The notes beneath the pieces are model-generated. The model was not told where the DNA came from, did not search any database, and saw nothing but the letters and a program-made list of their open reading frames with translations. From the NCBI GenBank assembly GCA_032690845.1, contig CM064426.1:64890631-64954630 (forward strand): a stretch of DNA of 64,000 nt, given 5' to 3'. Positions 11,337-24,269 of this stretch are shown here, one piece after another. This DNA is from Eleusine coracana subsp. coracana (Eukaryota > Streptophyta > Magnoliopsida > Poales > Poaceae). Position numbers and translations under genes: made by a program. Each line of letters starts with the position of its first letter. Within the stretch, counting starts at the first letter, position 1.

Positions 11337-14300
11337 TCAAGCAATTGGTACTCTTTTGGCACTAACATCAGCAAGCATCTTGTAGCCACTCAGTGGCCTT
11401 ACCAATGGCTCATTTTCTGAAATAGCATGATTGATACGCACTTTGTAGAATTCCTTTCCTATCTTAATGCCATCAACTTCTGCTTGCGGACTAGAGCTCA
11501 AAATAGTAGCATATGCCACAATATCTTTGTTTGGATACATTGCAGACTTCAGCAATACAACAGACCCATCCTACATTGCATTATATAGTTGTTTAATGAT
11601 GAACAACAATAGTACACACATTATTTGTGCAAGTAAGATATATTATGTTCGTCTACCTTGATTCGAGTATGAAACTTCTTTGATGTCCCGTGGCTTGTAG
11701 GCTTATTCCTAGCGACCTCCTTTTGTGTCATGGCTCTTGTATGCTCGAAGCCCCTGTAATGCCTCTTACTCATCTAAACAAGGCTTACAGTCTTAATTTT
11801 TTGGGGAGCCAATATTAGGTGACATACGAAGAGGTTTACTTCTTACCATTCTTTTATTTTGCTTTTGAACTCCATATGAGCTTCCATCATCCATATCATA
11901 CTAACAGAAAAAGTACCATAATCAGCCAATCTAAAGCTATTTATTTGAACTGAAATAATTCCTAAGTTTGGTGTAATATTTAATGAACACAAAACTTTAG
12001 ATATAACAAAATAATTTATGAATAATGCATGTTGGCCAAAACAGTTGTGCTTCTATACAAATCATAATTGCAGACCAATTCGCCATCATAGTATTGTTAT
12101 CTATAATTCTTGATTGGCTGTCACTATGTTGTATACTCTTCTATGTCCCACTAATGGTCATATGAAATTACAATTAATATACAAATATGGTATCTACAGA
12201 AGTGACTTGTATGAAAATATGTACCTCCTGTTGTCCACCATTATTGGCAGGGAATGGTGGTGATGATGATTCTCCTTCTTGGAGTGATACTTCCTTGGAA
12301 TTAGTGTCATGATAGCACTGAGTACAACAAAATTCATGAAAATAAATATTAAACAAAAAATTTTATTTTACAATTCCATAGGAAAGACAGATATATGACA
12401 GTTGGATAACCTTTTGAGCTGACAAAAATGGTTCAACATCATTACTAGTTTTCACTTGAGCCTCAAGTCTTTCTTTGTTCTATTTGATTAGTGGAGTGTA
12501 TCATTAGTTATTATATACATAGGTATGCAAAATATAGTTGGAAATACATAATAAAGTAGCATTGATACTTACTATCTCATCAGCTTGTGCACCTAGTAAG
12601 TTTTTCTGACTTGTTAAGTTGCACTGAACTCTCTATAGAGGCAAGAGAAAATATTAAAGCGAGCTAAGTTAACATCCAAAATGGACTATATGTAGAAAAT
12701 ACCTTTCTTATTGAGTGTACTGTTTGTACTTGAAAATTATCATGATTCATCTCTTGGGTATTCACCTACATAAATTGATAAAATATTTGAGTATCATTTC
12801 AATAAAAATTTATGAAAAGAACACTGCTACCATTGTTTGTTCTCTGTTTTCATGTTGTGCACGCTCATTTAGGAGTTCTTCAATAACTTGATCTTGCTTT
12901 TTTGAATGATCCTTTAGCTGTTTTATTTCCTCCAACATGTGTGTCTGTACATCTGATGATGATCCATCCATTGTAACTACATTAACGTCCTTGAAACGGT
13001 GAGATGTTTGACCATATACTTGCTTTTTTGTGACTGGAAGCAATCCCAAGCCATGTACTTGACCACATTTCTCTTCCCCCAATACTTGTTGTAGTGCATC
13101 ACCCTGCCATGCAACTTTCCCCTCATTGTTTTCTGCTAACTCTGGATGTTCATCTATGATATTTTCCAACTGAACCTGTGAAACAAATACACACATATAT
13201 ATTCTCCTTAGAAGATAAAAGTAAGAACACAGAAAGGATAAATCCAGGTGTATGTAACATACCATATGTTCATCTGTCCCTTTGGCCCTTTGCTTGTGAG
13301 TTGCTAAGAAAACCTTAGCTCTATGTGGCATCCTTTTCTCAGGATCATTTTGCCTCTGAATATGACAGTAAAAGGGACAATAAGAAAAAGCATGAGTGTT
13401 TGTAATAGTGCAGAAAATGACTCACCAAGTCCTCAGCCCAACGAGCATAGCTCTTTGTACCCGCTGTATGACTTGTTTTCCTCATTCCACGACTGATTTT
13501 GTTTTTCTCACTAAGGACCTGAGATAATTTGACAATCACTTATAGAATCATTTTATATAGATGTAATTTAATATTTTAATTTAGCATAGAAAATACACTT
13601 CTCACCTTTCCTTTTTTTTGACTTCCAATCTCTAACCAGAGCAATCCACTGATCCTCATCAACATCTTGAGGACAAAGCTTGTACAAAGCAGATCTCTTC
13701 TTTTTTGGATTGAATAGTGTCTTTTTTAACATTGCTTTTTAACGCCTCCAATCTCGTCCAATGGATTTCAGTATCCATTTCTCACATGATTGAGGATACA
13801 AGAACTTTGTCTAAATTTAGTTTGTGAACAAATCAGAACTATTAGTTAGGCCGCATGATTGAATGCAGCAAATAAATTTAACCATGATAACTAGCCAAAA
13901 AAAGGAACTAGGCATAATTTATACACAATATGATATATGTTTTAGCGAACCTGTACAAATTGGACTATCGTTTGATCTCCTTCATCCTTCTTGACCTTCC
14001 TCCGATCATTCAAATCAAGAGGACAATAACCCCCATTTCGTGCCACTGTGCCTAGAAATTGTCCTAAGAGGCCACCTTCTTTTCCAATGGGTTGTCCAAG
14101 CGGGTTGCATCTTACTACAATCTTTCTTCCCTCTGGAAGATCCCAAACATGTTTTAAAATGGTCCTCCGACGCTTCTGTCCTCCATCATTATCACCTACA
14201 AAAAGTAGTAGAAATCTATGTGAATATATGCAACTACATATATTTTATTTGGAGAAAGATGCAGCCTACATATATTTTATTTGGAGAAAGATGCAGACTA

Positions 14301-14932
14301 CATATATTTTATTTGGAGAAAGATGCAGACTACATATTTTGAATACTCCTAACTAGTTTTAGCTCTACTTCACTATATCTGTACCTGGCATGTCTTGTAT
14401 GTAATCATCATTCTGCTCAAGTTCATCGGCATACTGTGCATCAGTTTGTGTAACATTTAACCTTCTCTTTCTACCTCTTTTGCCTGTGAAAAGAATACAT
14501 GGTCCACAGTAGTTAATGTCAGAGACAGATCTAAAACAAACAGAAGAGTATAATCCACTTCACTGTATTACCTTTAGATTTATTTGCAGATTTGGTAGGT
14601 TGTTCATTGGACTCCGTAGTTGATATACTCACTGAATTTTTCTCAATTACTTTCTCCCTTGTCACAAACAAATAAACCTTCTTCTCTTTCTCATGCTCAT
14701 TTATCATATTTGTCACATCAGTATCAACAATTATCGGTACTAAACTAGCCCTCAAGCCCCTATCTTTTCTCTTATAGTACAGGTAATCAATAGATTTGTA
14801 CCCATGTTCCTCGATCAAAGCAATCAGGTCGAAAAAGGATATATGGTCCCTGTCCATTTTCCTCTGCACATACTTGTCTCCTACATCTGCTCCATCGCAT
14901 TCAAGATTTATGGTCCAGATATCCTCAGCCAT
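11337..14932 (-). pseudogene. TNPA-like (Ptta/En/Spm, Transposase_24) gene of the CACTA element
   Basis: A spliced minus-strand gene starts at ATG 14932. Exon 1 (14572-14932) has a PB1-like N-terminal domain. Exon 2 (14385-14483) is basic. Exon 3 (about 13951-14194) has the GQPIG...LGQFLGTVARNGGYCPL core. Later exons carry KFLYPQSCEKWILKSIGRDW, DQWIALVRDW, RMPHRAKVFLATHK and a Gln/Glu-rich coiled coil. A C-terminal block (11337-11555) matches the domain found at the end of such proteins (SSPQAEVDGIKIG). Splice sites follow GT-AG. A TAA at 13739-13741 breaks the core exon. The protein normally binds the subterminal repeats and assembles the transposition complex. Confidence 0.82.
14234..14337. 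repeat. 32 bp tandem repeat, about 3.3 copies, in an intron
   Basis: Three near-perfect units of CTACATATATTTTATTTGG plus GAGAAAGATGCAGA, followed by a partial fourth. They lie in the intron between exons 2 and 3 of the TNPA-like gene. Confidence 0.95.
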
Positions 14933-15004
14933 GCTAACACATAATAAAATAGTATCAATAATGGGAAAACATCTGATTGGGAAAACTAAAAAGAAAGCAT
15001 GCAA

Positions 15005-17085
15005 GTCAAAACAAAATTAACAAAATAGAGAAAAGTACATTATGCATAGATTTATGGTCCAGCTATCATCATCCACCTAATTCATAAGTGCGTAATAAGA
15101 TAACATCTGATGATTCACAAAAAAAAAAGGAAAACTGTTTATCTAGTGAAATAACTCGAGGGCATCCTGGTGAGGTGAGTCAAAGATTTACTAAGAGAAT
15201 GAAGTATAGATATTTTTTTTATTAATGAACCACAGATATTTGGCCAAAAGTATGTAGAAGAAAGAAATCTGACGAATGAAAGTTTCAGAACTGTACCTTG
15301 TGCTTTGAAAATTTCAGAACCTCTCTTGCTCGTTCCTAACTTTGGTTTGTTCTTCAGTTGTGATCTTCAGAGTGCAATGCAATATTTGAGGATGCCAAGT
15401 GTAGACGTCAATTAACGATCTCGTTAGGGAGAAAAATGAATCTACAGAACACATGAAAACAAAATCAACAGATGCACCCAAAAATAACCAAATCTTGCAT
15501 CACGTGAATCAAATTGTGGGGTTTACTATCTAATTAACCAATACCTTGAATACAAACCAATCCTTGAATCGGGTAGAACGTGAACAGAGCTTGAGGGCTG
15601 CAGCACAACTCAGCGGAGGGACGTAGTGCCGAGGCCCTCCTCGAGGTGACCTACGAGGAGGCTGCGGAGGCGATGCACGAGGAGGCCCTCCTCAAGGCAA
15701 TGCGAGGCTATCCTGGAGGAGGTTGCGATCGATGGAGAACCCCAAGCTGCTATTGTATTTGTTCTTTTGAGAAGATCTGTTTGTGAGCGGTGCCGAGTTA
15801 ATTAATCCATTAGCTAACTTCCCCACCAATAAATCCGGACGTGGGCGGTGACCAGGTTAATTAGCGCCAAAGGAAAAAAATAGTTCGCACCAAATGAAAT
15901 TTTCAGTGTAAAGTACTGGTCTTTTTTCTTATGCGTCTGACATGGATTGAACGTCTGTATTGGCTCAGTGATATCTATCCAGGGGACAAATCAATAGGAA
16001 ATGTCATTTTGATTGGTTGATCGTATTTGTTTAACTTGGATGGGAGGAGATGTTTTTTGGTTGGTTGTACAAGTATCTATTATATAAATTTTAAAATAAA
16101 AATAAATTATAAAATAATATATATTTAGTTTAAATTTATAATAATATTATTATTATGATATCATATAAAAGTTTAATCTATTTTTAAATAAACGAGAGCT
16201 TCAGCCAACCAATCGCGCCCTAAAAAACATGGATTCGGGTGTAGTACAACATAAATGGGCTAGACACATTTAAAAATTATGGTTTTTAGCTTCAGCATAC
16301 TGTCTTAATTGTAATATTATTTTTGGTTGTGAGAGAGGATGAAAAGACCTTTTTGCCCAGATTAAAATTGATGAGAGAGCAGAGGCCGGCGGCGATGCAG
16401 AGGAAGTGGCGGCAACTGGCGAGGAGGCGGGGTGAGGAGCAAGGGCGACAGTCAATGGTAGGGAGTGGTGGGGGCATGGCGAGGGGAAGGGGCGGCGGCC
16501 ACAACACGAAGAGGAGCAGGGGCGGCGATGTCTGGGGCGAGGAAGAGGGCCGGCGGCCACAGCGAGGCGAGAAAGCAGGGGTGGCGGCCACAACAAGGCG
16601 AGAAAGCAGGGGTGGTAGCGATGGGGCGAGTGCGGGGATAGGGACGGCAACCGCAACCGGGTGAGGAGGGGCAACGACCAGTGGCGGAGGATGAAAATTA
16701 ATTAAGGTATGGCGATAAGGATACAAACATGCAATCCATTGTTGCTCTTCTTTCGTTCTACCAGTGTTACGTTATCTCCGGTTGGCCAGCTCTAATAAAT
16801 TCCATTTCCATAACACAAACCAAGGTGCTGTCATTGATTCACTGCATAAGCTTAGTAGAGAAAGCACAAATAGAGGTGTTTATTATCAAATCAAGGTATG
16901 GCGCTGGCCAGACCTTGCCACAACGGTCCTCCGCCACTGGCAGCGACCATGGCCAGGCGAGGAGAAGAGATGGCAGGGCAAGAGGGATGGCGGAGGAGAG
17001 GAATGTCAGCCCAAATAACGAGGGCATCAATATCATCTCAGAAAATCCCTCTCACCTCTCACGCCCCTAGGATTTAATACAAGTA
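15005..17085. other. CACTA interior between the two genes; no gene recognised
   Basis: The expected shared 5' regulatory region of the divergent genes. It contains an AT-rich stretch at 16080-16190 flanked by GGTTGGTTG (about 16057) and AGCCAACCAATC (about 16203), perhaps a small MITE. A GC-rich, repetitive stretch at 16370-16680 has GCAGGGG(C/T)GGCGG units. The open frames here (up to 144 codons) are low-complexity and overlap on both strands, so none is called. Confidence 0.5.
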
Positions 17086-18242
17086 TCTCTACATCTATCT
17101 CTACAACTAATTATATATAGTGGTGTCGTCCGCCCCTTATTCTGCCTCTACGTTTTATTCTGGCGTTGTCTGCTCAAAGTAAAAAAGAATCAAAGTATCT
17201 GATCCAGTCAATTTGCCTTATTTAAGTAAAAAGAAACATAAAAGAAAAAGAATCAGAGTATCTGATCAAGTCAATTTGCCTTATTTAAGTAAGTTTGTCT
17301 TATTTCAAATAAGTTTACGTAGAAAAAAATCGAGTGCTCAAGGTTCGAATAAAAGAAACGTACAAGAAAAAGAATCAGAGTATCTGATTCAGTCAATTTG
17401 CACTATTTAAGTATAAGTTTGTCTTATTTAAAATAAGTTGACGTAGAAAAAAAATCTGAGTGTCCAATTCAGTCACGTAAACAAGTTGAATCAGAGTCGA
17501 TCAAAAGAAATCAGAATAATGTTTTTAACACGACACTAATCCACCCACTACGAGCATGACCATAAAATAGAAGAAACAAATTTACTCAGTCCAATCGAGG
17601 CTCCCAGGAACAGAGCACTTTCCTGCCTACTCAGACGAAAGATCGACCATGCCTCTGCTCGAAAAACTCCCAAGAAGCTTAAAGGCACAAGCCGTGAGAG
17701 CTTGAGAAGACGGTAGATGCGGGAAAAAGGGTCATAATGGGTTACCAGTGTTCTACTAAAGGAGGCGGAGCAGCGACAGCGAGCAACGGTGAGACCCTCG
17801 TGGTGATCAAAGGCATGTTCTCGCCATACAGGACGTGGGTGCAGGGGGCAGCAGGCGAGCGCGCGGAGCGGGCAGCTAGCAGCGAGCACGTGGCGACGGG
17901 CGGATTCGTGCAGTGAAGCGGGCACACCTACAGGCGAGCAGAGGCGTGGTGGTACGACCCTCTTTGAAGCATGGGTTGACCGGTAAAATAGAAAGAGGAT
18001 GGAGTAAGATGGGTTGCATGTATTATTTTTGTTTGAAAAATCACAAAATAGATAATTCCAAAAAAGACCCTTCTGGATAAAGAAAAATAATGTTTTGTAC
18101 ACAAGAAAATAGATTTTATATTATTCTATTTTATATTATTATTATTTATTATTATTATATATATATAATTAAATAGTAATTTGAAATTATTTTTAAAAAT
18201 TAAAATATTTTAGCCCGTGGCAACGCATGAACTCGTTGCTAG
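17086..18242 (+). mobile_element. Candidate non-autonomous Helitron inside the CACTA element
   Basis: The left end begins with TCTCTAC (17086, or alternatively 17098). The right end has the degenerate hairpin TAGCCCGTGGCAACGCATG followed by CTAG (18239-18242) and then T. Rice Helitrons end in a CCCGTGCAACGCACGGG-type hairpin plus CTAG and insert between A and T. The hairpin here is imperfect and there is no Rep/helicase gene, so this is a probable call for the right end and a tentative one for the left. Confidence 0.5.
17185..17475. repeat. Degenerate tandem repeat with AGAATCAGAGTATCTGAT units
   Basis: Related units starting AAGAATCA(A/G)AGTATCTGAT occur at about 17186, 17248 and 17370, with a decayed one near 17447. 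The 17248 and 17370 units share about 120 bp including TTTGTCTTATTT and ACGTAGAAAAAAA. It lies in the Helitron-like insertion. Confidence 0.85.
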
Positions 18243-19438
18243 TAGTCATATATTTTAAGTGATTTTTGATACTATATCCAAATAAATTAAATAAGAAAAA
18301 TAATTAAAAAAAGAAGAATACATTAGTGATCAAGTATACATTACAAGTTCATTATAATTCAATATGGATGATCATTAAAATATACATAGTGCAAGTTTAT
18401 TATATACCATGCAACCATATATCAAGAGATATATGTTTAAAACTTTTTTGATCTCAGTTTGTTCAACACTTCAGCTACATGAGTACATGACCCCGTCTCT
18501 AAGCTGCTTATCCTGACGAGCTTTGTTCGGTCAAAAATTTGGTGCCTCGCGCGAACAAATTTAGCCCAGCCAAATTGACCAGAAAAACACATTCGCGCTC
18601 CCAAATGCTCCCAGGCCACCACGATCTCCTCTTCAGCCGTGACTCGTTTCTTTTTCCTGTCCAGCAAAAATATCACGATCTAAAAGAAATAGGGAGATCA
18701 AAAAAAGAAGGGGAACCTCCCATGATCTGTTTTCCCCCGCCGTCTCTCGTTTCCTTAGATTCCTGACTAGGATTTATCCCATGGTGTGCTTCTTTCTAAT
18801 CTGATATCCTTCTCTGAATTCTTGACTCCGGAGACCCCAAAGCAGTGTTCAAGCGGCAAGTACATCCATGTATCAATTTTGGTCTGTGAAGGACCCAGAT
18901 AGCCAAATTAACACGTTTATTCTGTAGGTCTTGGCGCATTGGAATAAGAAAGCAAGGGTGCTGCAGCGACCCCATCTTTCTCCATTGAGTAATTACTCGA
19001 TTTCTGTTTTGGATCTAATGGTAAGGTATTGGATCTTACATGAATTATTTTGATTTGCACGTACATGGAAACCTAATGGATTTTAGTTATCTTTGAGGAA
19101 CAATTTGGGTAGTTACCTTGGTTAGTCATGTGAGTCCAGTAAATCTTTACTAAATATTATTATTATTCTGTTAACTGTTAAGATTGTCATCGAAGAGCTA
19201 GTTCAGATACTCATTCTTACTTTGAAAATAGAAGAATACAAAGATGCAAAGTCATAATCCTCATTTATATCAGGTGGGGAGTCTGCTCTTGACCTTAAAA
19301 AAAATCCCAATGTATCTGTTGTCTGCACTTTTCCTTCTAGACACAGCTTTAGTGTTTTTTCTTTGAGTACATGATGAAATTATTACCCTGTTCTACTTTA
19401 TTGATTTGTTGAAACTGGAAAATTACACAAAATGTTTA
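18243..19438. other. Upstream region of the TNP2-like gene; no gene recognised
   Basis: Mostly AT-rich. A less AT-rich stretch at about 18530-18860 could be an untranslated leader exon, but no splice pair could be assigned. Nothing else is recognised. Confidence 0.4.
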
Positions 19439-19702
19439 GTATGGTTTTCATTGTCTAGTCTAGCATTTCAATACTTACTATTTTGTTAAGATCCTATAGT
19501 ATGGTATTCACTGTCTAGTCTAGCATTTCAATATTTACTATTCTGTTAAGATCCTATCATTGAAAAACTAATTCAATAGAAATTTGTAGTGCCTACGCTC
19601 AGATACTAATCAACAATATTGGTTCTTCCTATCATTGAAAAACTAAATCAATAGAAATTTGTAGTGCCTACGCGCAGATACTAATCAACAATATTGGTTC
19701 TT
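19439..19702. repeat. Two successive tandem duplications upstream of the transposase
   Basis: A 60 bp unit (ATGGTTTTCATTGTCTAGTC...) is duplicated at 19441 and 19501. It is followed immediately by a 75 bp unit (CCTATCATTGAAAAACTA...) duplicated at 19553 and 19628. The second array ends 15 bases before the transposase ATG. Confidence 0.95.
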
Positions 19703-19716
19703 GTGTATAGTGAATC

Positions 19717-22700
19717 ATGGACTTAAAAGCTATTAAGAAGTTGTTGCTTTCTCCCATCGCAAGTGATGACTACATGGATGGTGTAGATGGTTTTCTTGAA
19801 TTTGCATATAGGGGGAAAAGGCCTGATGCCAAGATCCGTTGTCCATGTGTCAAGTGTGTCAATAGATGGCTACTAAAGCGAGATGAAGTGTATAACCACT
19901 TAGTTTGTGATGGAATGCTGAAAGGATACACTATTTGGGGATGCCATGGGGAAACAACATCATATATCTCTGGTAACTATGAGTCACAATCACAACAACA
20001 AACATTAAACAGTAGGAAGCATCAACTAGACCATGAAACCTCTGGACATGTTGACAATGGAACTCCGATAAATGAACCCCCAATGTTTTCAAAGTCTGGT
20101 CCAGATGTAGAAACACAAGCTTTCTATGATTTTCTTAGAGATGCCGATGAACCTTTATGGAATGGTTGTGAACTATCAAAACTTTCTTTTCTTGTGCTCT
20201 TGTTTAATGTGAAGTCTGTTAACAAGTGGAGCAATAAATCATTTAATGATTTGCTAGAAATTTTGCAACTTGCACTCCCACGTGGTGCCAACATCCCAAG
20301 AACATGTGTAGAGTCTAGAAAGATCATTGGAAAGCTTGGTCTTAGTTATGAGAAAATCCATGTTTGTCCCAATAACTGCCAACTCTATTGCAAAGACAAG
20401 AAAGAAGACGATTTTTGCTCAACATGTGGAGTTTCCAGGTGGAAAAATAAGGCAGATAAGACTTCTTTGACAAAGAAGGAAAGAAGAAAGGCAACATCAA
20501 AAAAGGTATTGCACTACTTTCCAATCAAACCTAGACTCAAGAGATTTTTCATGAACAAAGAAACAGCTAAGTCAACAAGATGGCATGCTGAGGAACGTAT
20601 TAAAGATGGTGCCTTGCGCCATCCTGCTGATTCAGATGCATGGAAATCTGTTGATGATCGATACTCAAAATTTGCAACAGAACCTAGGCACATGAGGTTT
20701 GGGATAGCTAGTGATGGGTTTAATCCATTTGGTATGTTGAGTTCAACCTACAGTTGCGGGCCAGTTGTCTTAGTACCCTACAACCTTCCTCCCTGGTTAT
20801 GCATGAAACCCTCTTCTCTTATGCTTAGCCTAATAATTCCTGGCCCATCGTACCCTACAAAGGATGAGTACCATACTTTTATGCAGCCTCTTTATGATGA
20901 CCTGAATGACTTATTTGAGGTTGGTATGCCTACATATGATGCATCACGAGATGAGATATTTCAGCTTCATGCTGTAACCTTATATACCGTGAGCGATTAC
21001 CAGGGCCTTGGTTTACTTTCTGGGTATAGTGTTGGTGGCATGTTTGGTGTTGTGTCTTGTGATGAAGAAACATATTCTATACGCTTGACACATGGCCACA
21101 AGAATAGTTTCATGGGTCATAGAAGATTTTTGCCTGCTGGCCATGAGTATAGCTATGATGTTGATTCTTTTGATGGAACTGAAGAGCATCAATCAAAACC
21201 AAAAGCCTATTCTGGAGTATCTATTTTGGAAAAGATCAATTCTATTGTTGATTTTGATAAGTCAAAAACTTGGAAGACTGTTAGTGGCCTATTTTCTTTG
21301 TCTTATTGGAAATCCTATGTGCTTTGATTCAATCTTGATTATACGCATATCATAAAGAATGTTTGTGATATAGCTGGGACACTCTTAGGATTGGAGGGAA
21401 AATCAAAGGACAATTTACAGGCACGCCAAGACTTACAAGAAATGAACATCAGACCAGAGCAACATCCACAGAAAAGGGCTAATAATAAGTATTACTTGCC
21501 TCCTACTTTGTATACCATGTCTAAACAAGAGAAGCAACAATTCTGTCAAGTCCTAAAAGATATAAAAGTTCCAGATGGTTATTGCAGCAATATCTCCAGA
21601 TGTGTAAATGTCAATCAATGCAAAATATCAGGCCTAAAAAGTCATGACTGTCATATTCTGATGCAAGATCTTCTTGGAGTTGCTTTACGAGACCTCTTGC
21701 CTGATAATGTTATGTTTGTGCTATATGATCTATTCGGATATTTAAAAGAATTTAATGCAAAAGTTCTCTACAAGGGTGATCTTGGGAAGTTAGAAGAGAG
21801 AATTAGCTTGACATTATCTGAAATGGAGATGATATTCCCACCTGGATTTTTCACTGTAATGGTGCATTTGCTTGTTCACTTAGCAACTGAAGCAAAAATA
21901 GGAGGTCCTGTTTGTTACCGGTCAATGTATTTTGCGGAAAGGTAAGTCTTCAGTAACTATATATATTATATGGCTCATATTCACAATATTTTACAATACA
22001 TATATTTCTTTATAACAATTTTCTTTTGGTGATATTGGTATATGCAGGTACTTGTGTGAGTTAAAGTCATATGTTCGTAACAAAGCACATCCAGAGGGAT
22101 GTATCGCAGAAGCACATTTGGCAAAAGAGTGCATGACATTATTTTCAATGTTTATTGAAGGATTTGATAATAAACATAATCATCCTTCATGTAATGATGA
22201 CAATGATGTATCCCTTGGAATTACTCTTTTTCCTTATGTTGGAAGACCCCTTGGAAAACCAGGCAGATATGTCTTAAGAGGTTTGGAGAAAGTACAAGCA
22301 CATAGATATGTGCTATTTAACTGCTCTGATGTGAATATGTACCTTAGGTAATATATCTTAAATTATATTCAATTTCATATTTTTCTTGACATCAAACTTG
22401 ACCTTAAGTTGCATTTCAGAGCTCATGCTAAATATATCACTAATAAGCGCAATGGACATCATGTGAGTCAAAAGACTATTGAGAAAATTCAGAATGAGAA
22501 ATTCCATCAATGGTTTATGAGTCACGTATGTGTCCTATAGTCACTTCATATTTACAATTCTAGTGCACAACTAATTTTGATTTATTATACAGATAATGGA
22601 GATGGAGAGGAAATCCGGCAATCACAACATTAAAGATGATATTCGATGGCTTGCTCAAGGGCCAGTAGAAGCAGCAAAAAGGTATCATGCGTTCAATAGT

Positions 22701-23297
22701 CGAGGTTTTCGCTTTAGACCAAAACGGTTGGATAAAGTGACACAAAATAGTGGAGTAGTCCTAACTGCAAAAACATCTAGCTATGCTAGTGATGGAAGGC
22801 CAGTCTTGGGAAATATCACTTACTATGGATGAATAACTGACATTATTGAGCTAAACTACTCTGGCAAATTTCCAGTAGTGCTTTTTAAATGTGAGTGGGT
22901 TGATGTTATCTCTGGAAAAGGAATAAAAAAGGACAAATATGGCTACACTCTGGTCAACTTCTTGCATCTGATACATAAAGGTGAAAGGATTGAGCATGAG
23001 CCATTTATTTTTCCTAACCAAGCTGACCAGGTGTTTTATGTTGAGGATAAAACAAACCCTGGGTGGTCTGTGGTGGTGAAGATGAAACCAAGAGATACAT
23101 ATGACACTGGTAATGATGCATGGGAAGATGATATGGAAACTGAACCATTCCATGTTTCACACCTTCAGATGTTTAATGGTAGAAATAACAATGAGAAGTG
23201 GATTAGAACAGATATTGAGGGGACAGTAGTGGATGCTACAATTTCGGGATCCAATAATGAAACAGAGTTCATGACTTGCGATGCAATGAATTTTTAG
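19717..23297 (+). pseudogene. TNP2-like (Transposase_21) CACTA transposase, two nonsense codons
   Basis: Exons are 19717-21941, 22048-22347, 22420-22525 and 22593-23297, all with GT-AG introns and a continuous frame. Domains in order are a transposase-associated domain (residues 1 to about 75), a zinc motif CPNNCQLYC...FCSTC, and a TNP2 catalytic core with IASDGFNPFG and TVSDYQGLGLLSGY. These are followed by the GHKNSFMGHRRFLPAGH motif, a DUF4218 region (FPPGFFTVMVHLLVHL) and a DUF4216 C-terminus (VVLFKCEWVDV, QVFYVEDK). Stops are TGA at 21325-21327 and TGA at 22830-22832, each followed at once by conserved sequence in the same frame, consistent with CGA to TGA changes. The usual CPxC before the conserved NEET-like box reads VVSC. 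Confidence 0.92.
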
Positions 23298-24269
23298 GGA
23301 AGAATCTCATATTAAATGGTATTTGTCTGTGATGTTTAGTTTTATATAATGATGCTACTCAATTAGTTTTTCTTCCAAAAAATTGACTATATCTAATTAT
23401 CTATTATGTATTGCATTTTCTTTGTATTCGATGCAGCAATCGGATTTTGAAGGACACATCAACTTTCAGGAAGATCATGCTTTGCTTGAGGTGTTGAACA
23501 ATTGGCAGATGTGAAAAATGCCATCTTTAAGAATGTGCAATCTTTGTTGTACTAATATTTTAGCAAACTTGTATATAAAATAACATTCAGCTGTCCCTGA
23601 GTACACTTGAAATGGTTGCATATGTTTTCCTATTAAATTATATTGTTGGGTGCAGGTTGTGGTACATTAATAATTTGTTATTATTCTTGTTTGATTCTCT
23701 ATGTAAGTGAGAAGAGTAAATTATGGCTACAGTGGGTGCAAAATTAAAAAAATGAAATGATCATTCATATGACCTATGAGTTTAAAATCATTTTTAGAAG
23801 ATGTGATGGTGCACCGAGAGCAAGGTGCAAAATTAAGAAATGAAATGATCATTCAGTTGATTCGTTTGTTCTACGAGTTGAAAGGTAAGGTTGAACGACC
23901 TTTAATGTTATTATTGAAGGATAAGCTAAGTATTGGCAGCACACATTGCTAAATTTTGAAATTATCCGAATAGTCTAATTAATGTTGCTTGACAAGTTGA
24001 TATAGGCCTGCCATTGAATCACATGCTGTTTTTGTTGTACCAAACAAAAATAATCTATAATGCAATAACTAAGAATTGAACTCAGATGTCTAGTTTTATA
24101 ACTGGTGGCATTTCCATCTAGTCTAAAGAAAATTTTTGATTAACATAGTTTAAACCCAATGGTGGAGTCAATACCACATGATGTGACCTAAATACATTTT
24201 GTATCTAATACTAACAGTATTAAAAGATACAAAATTAAACGTATTAGAGAAGTAGCAAGGAAGAGATTC
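23298..24269. other. CACTA 3' region; no gene recognised
   Basis: Downstream of the transposase. A short GC-poor stretch at about 23437-23520 could be a last exon (the acceptor-like ATGCAG at 23431-23436). Nothing else is recognised. Confidence 0.4.

Noticed and set aside
14040..14356. Plus-strand frames of about 100 codons ending in repeated YLEKDA units
   Set aside because: They are the antisense of a TNPA exon plus translation of the 32 bp intronic tandem repeat.
16270..16726. Proline/serine-rich minus-strand frames of 134-144 codons
   Set aside because: Low-complexity translation of a GC-rich repeat in the CACTA interior, with no start context or domain.
17185..17475. Possible CRISPR-like spaced repeats
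   Set aside because: Plant nuclear context, spacing irregular, units longer than CRISPR repeats, no cas genes. It is a decayed tandem repeat.
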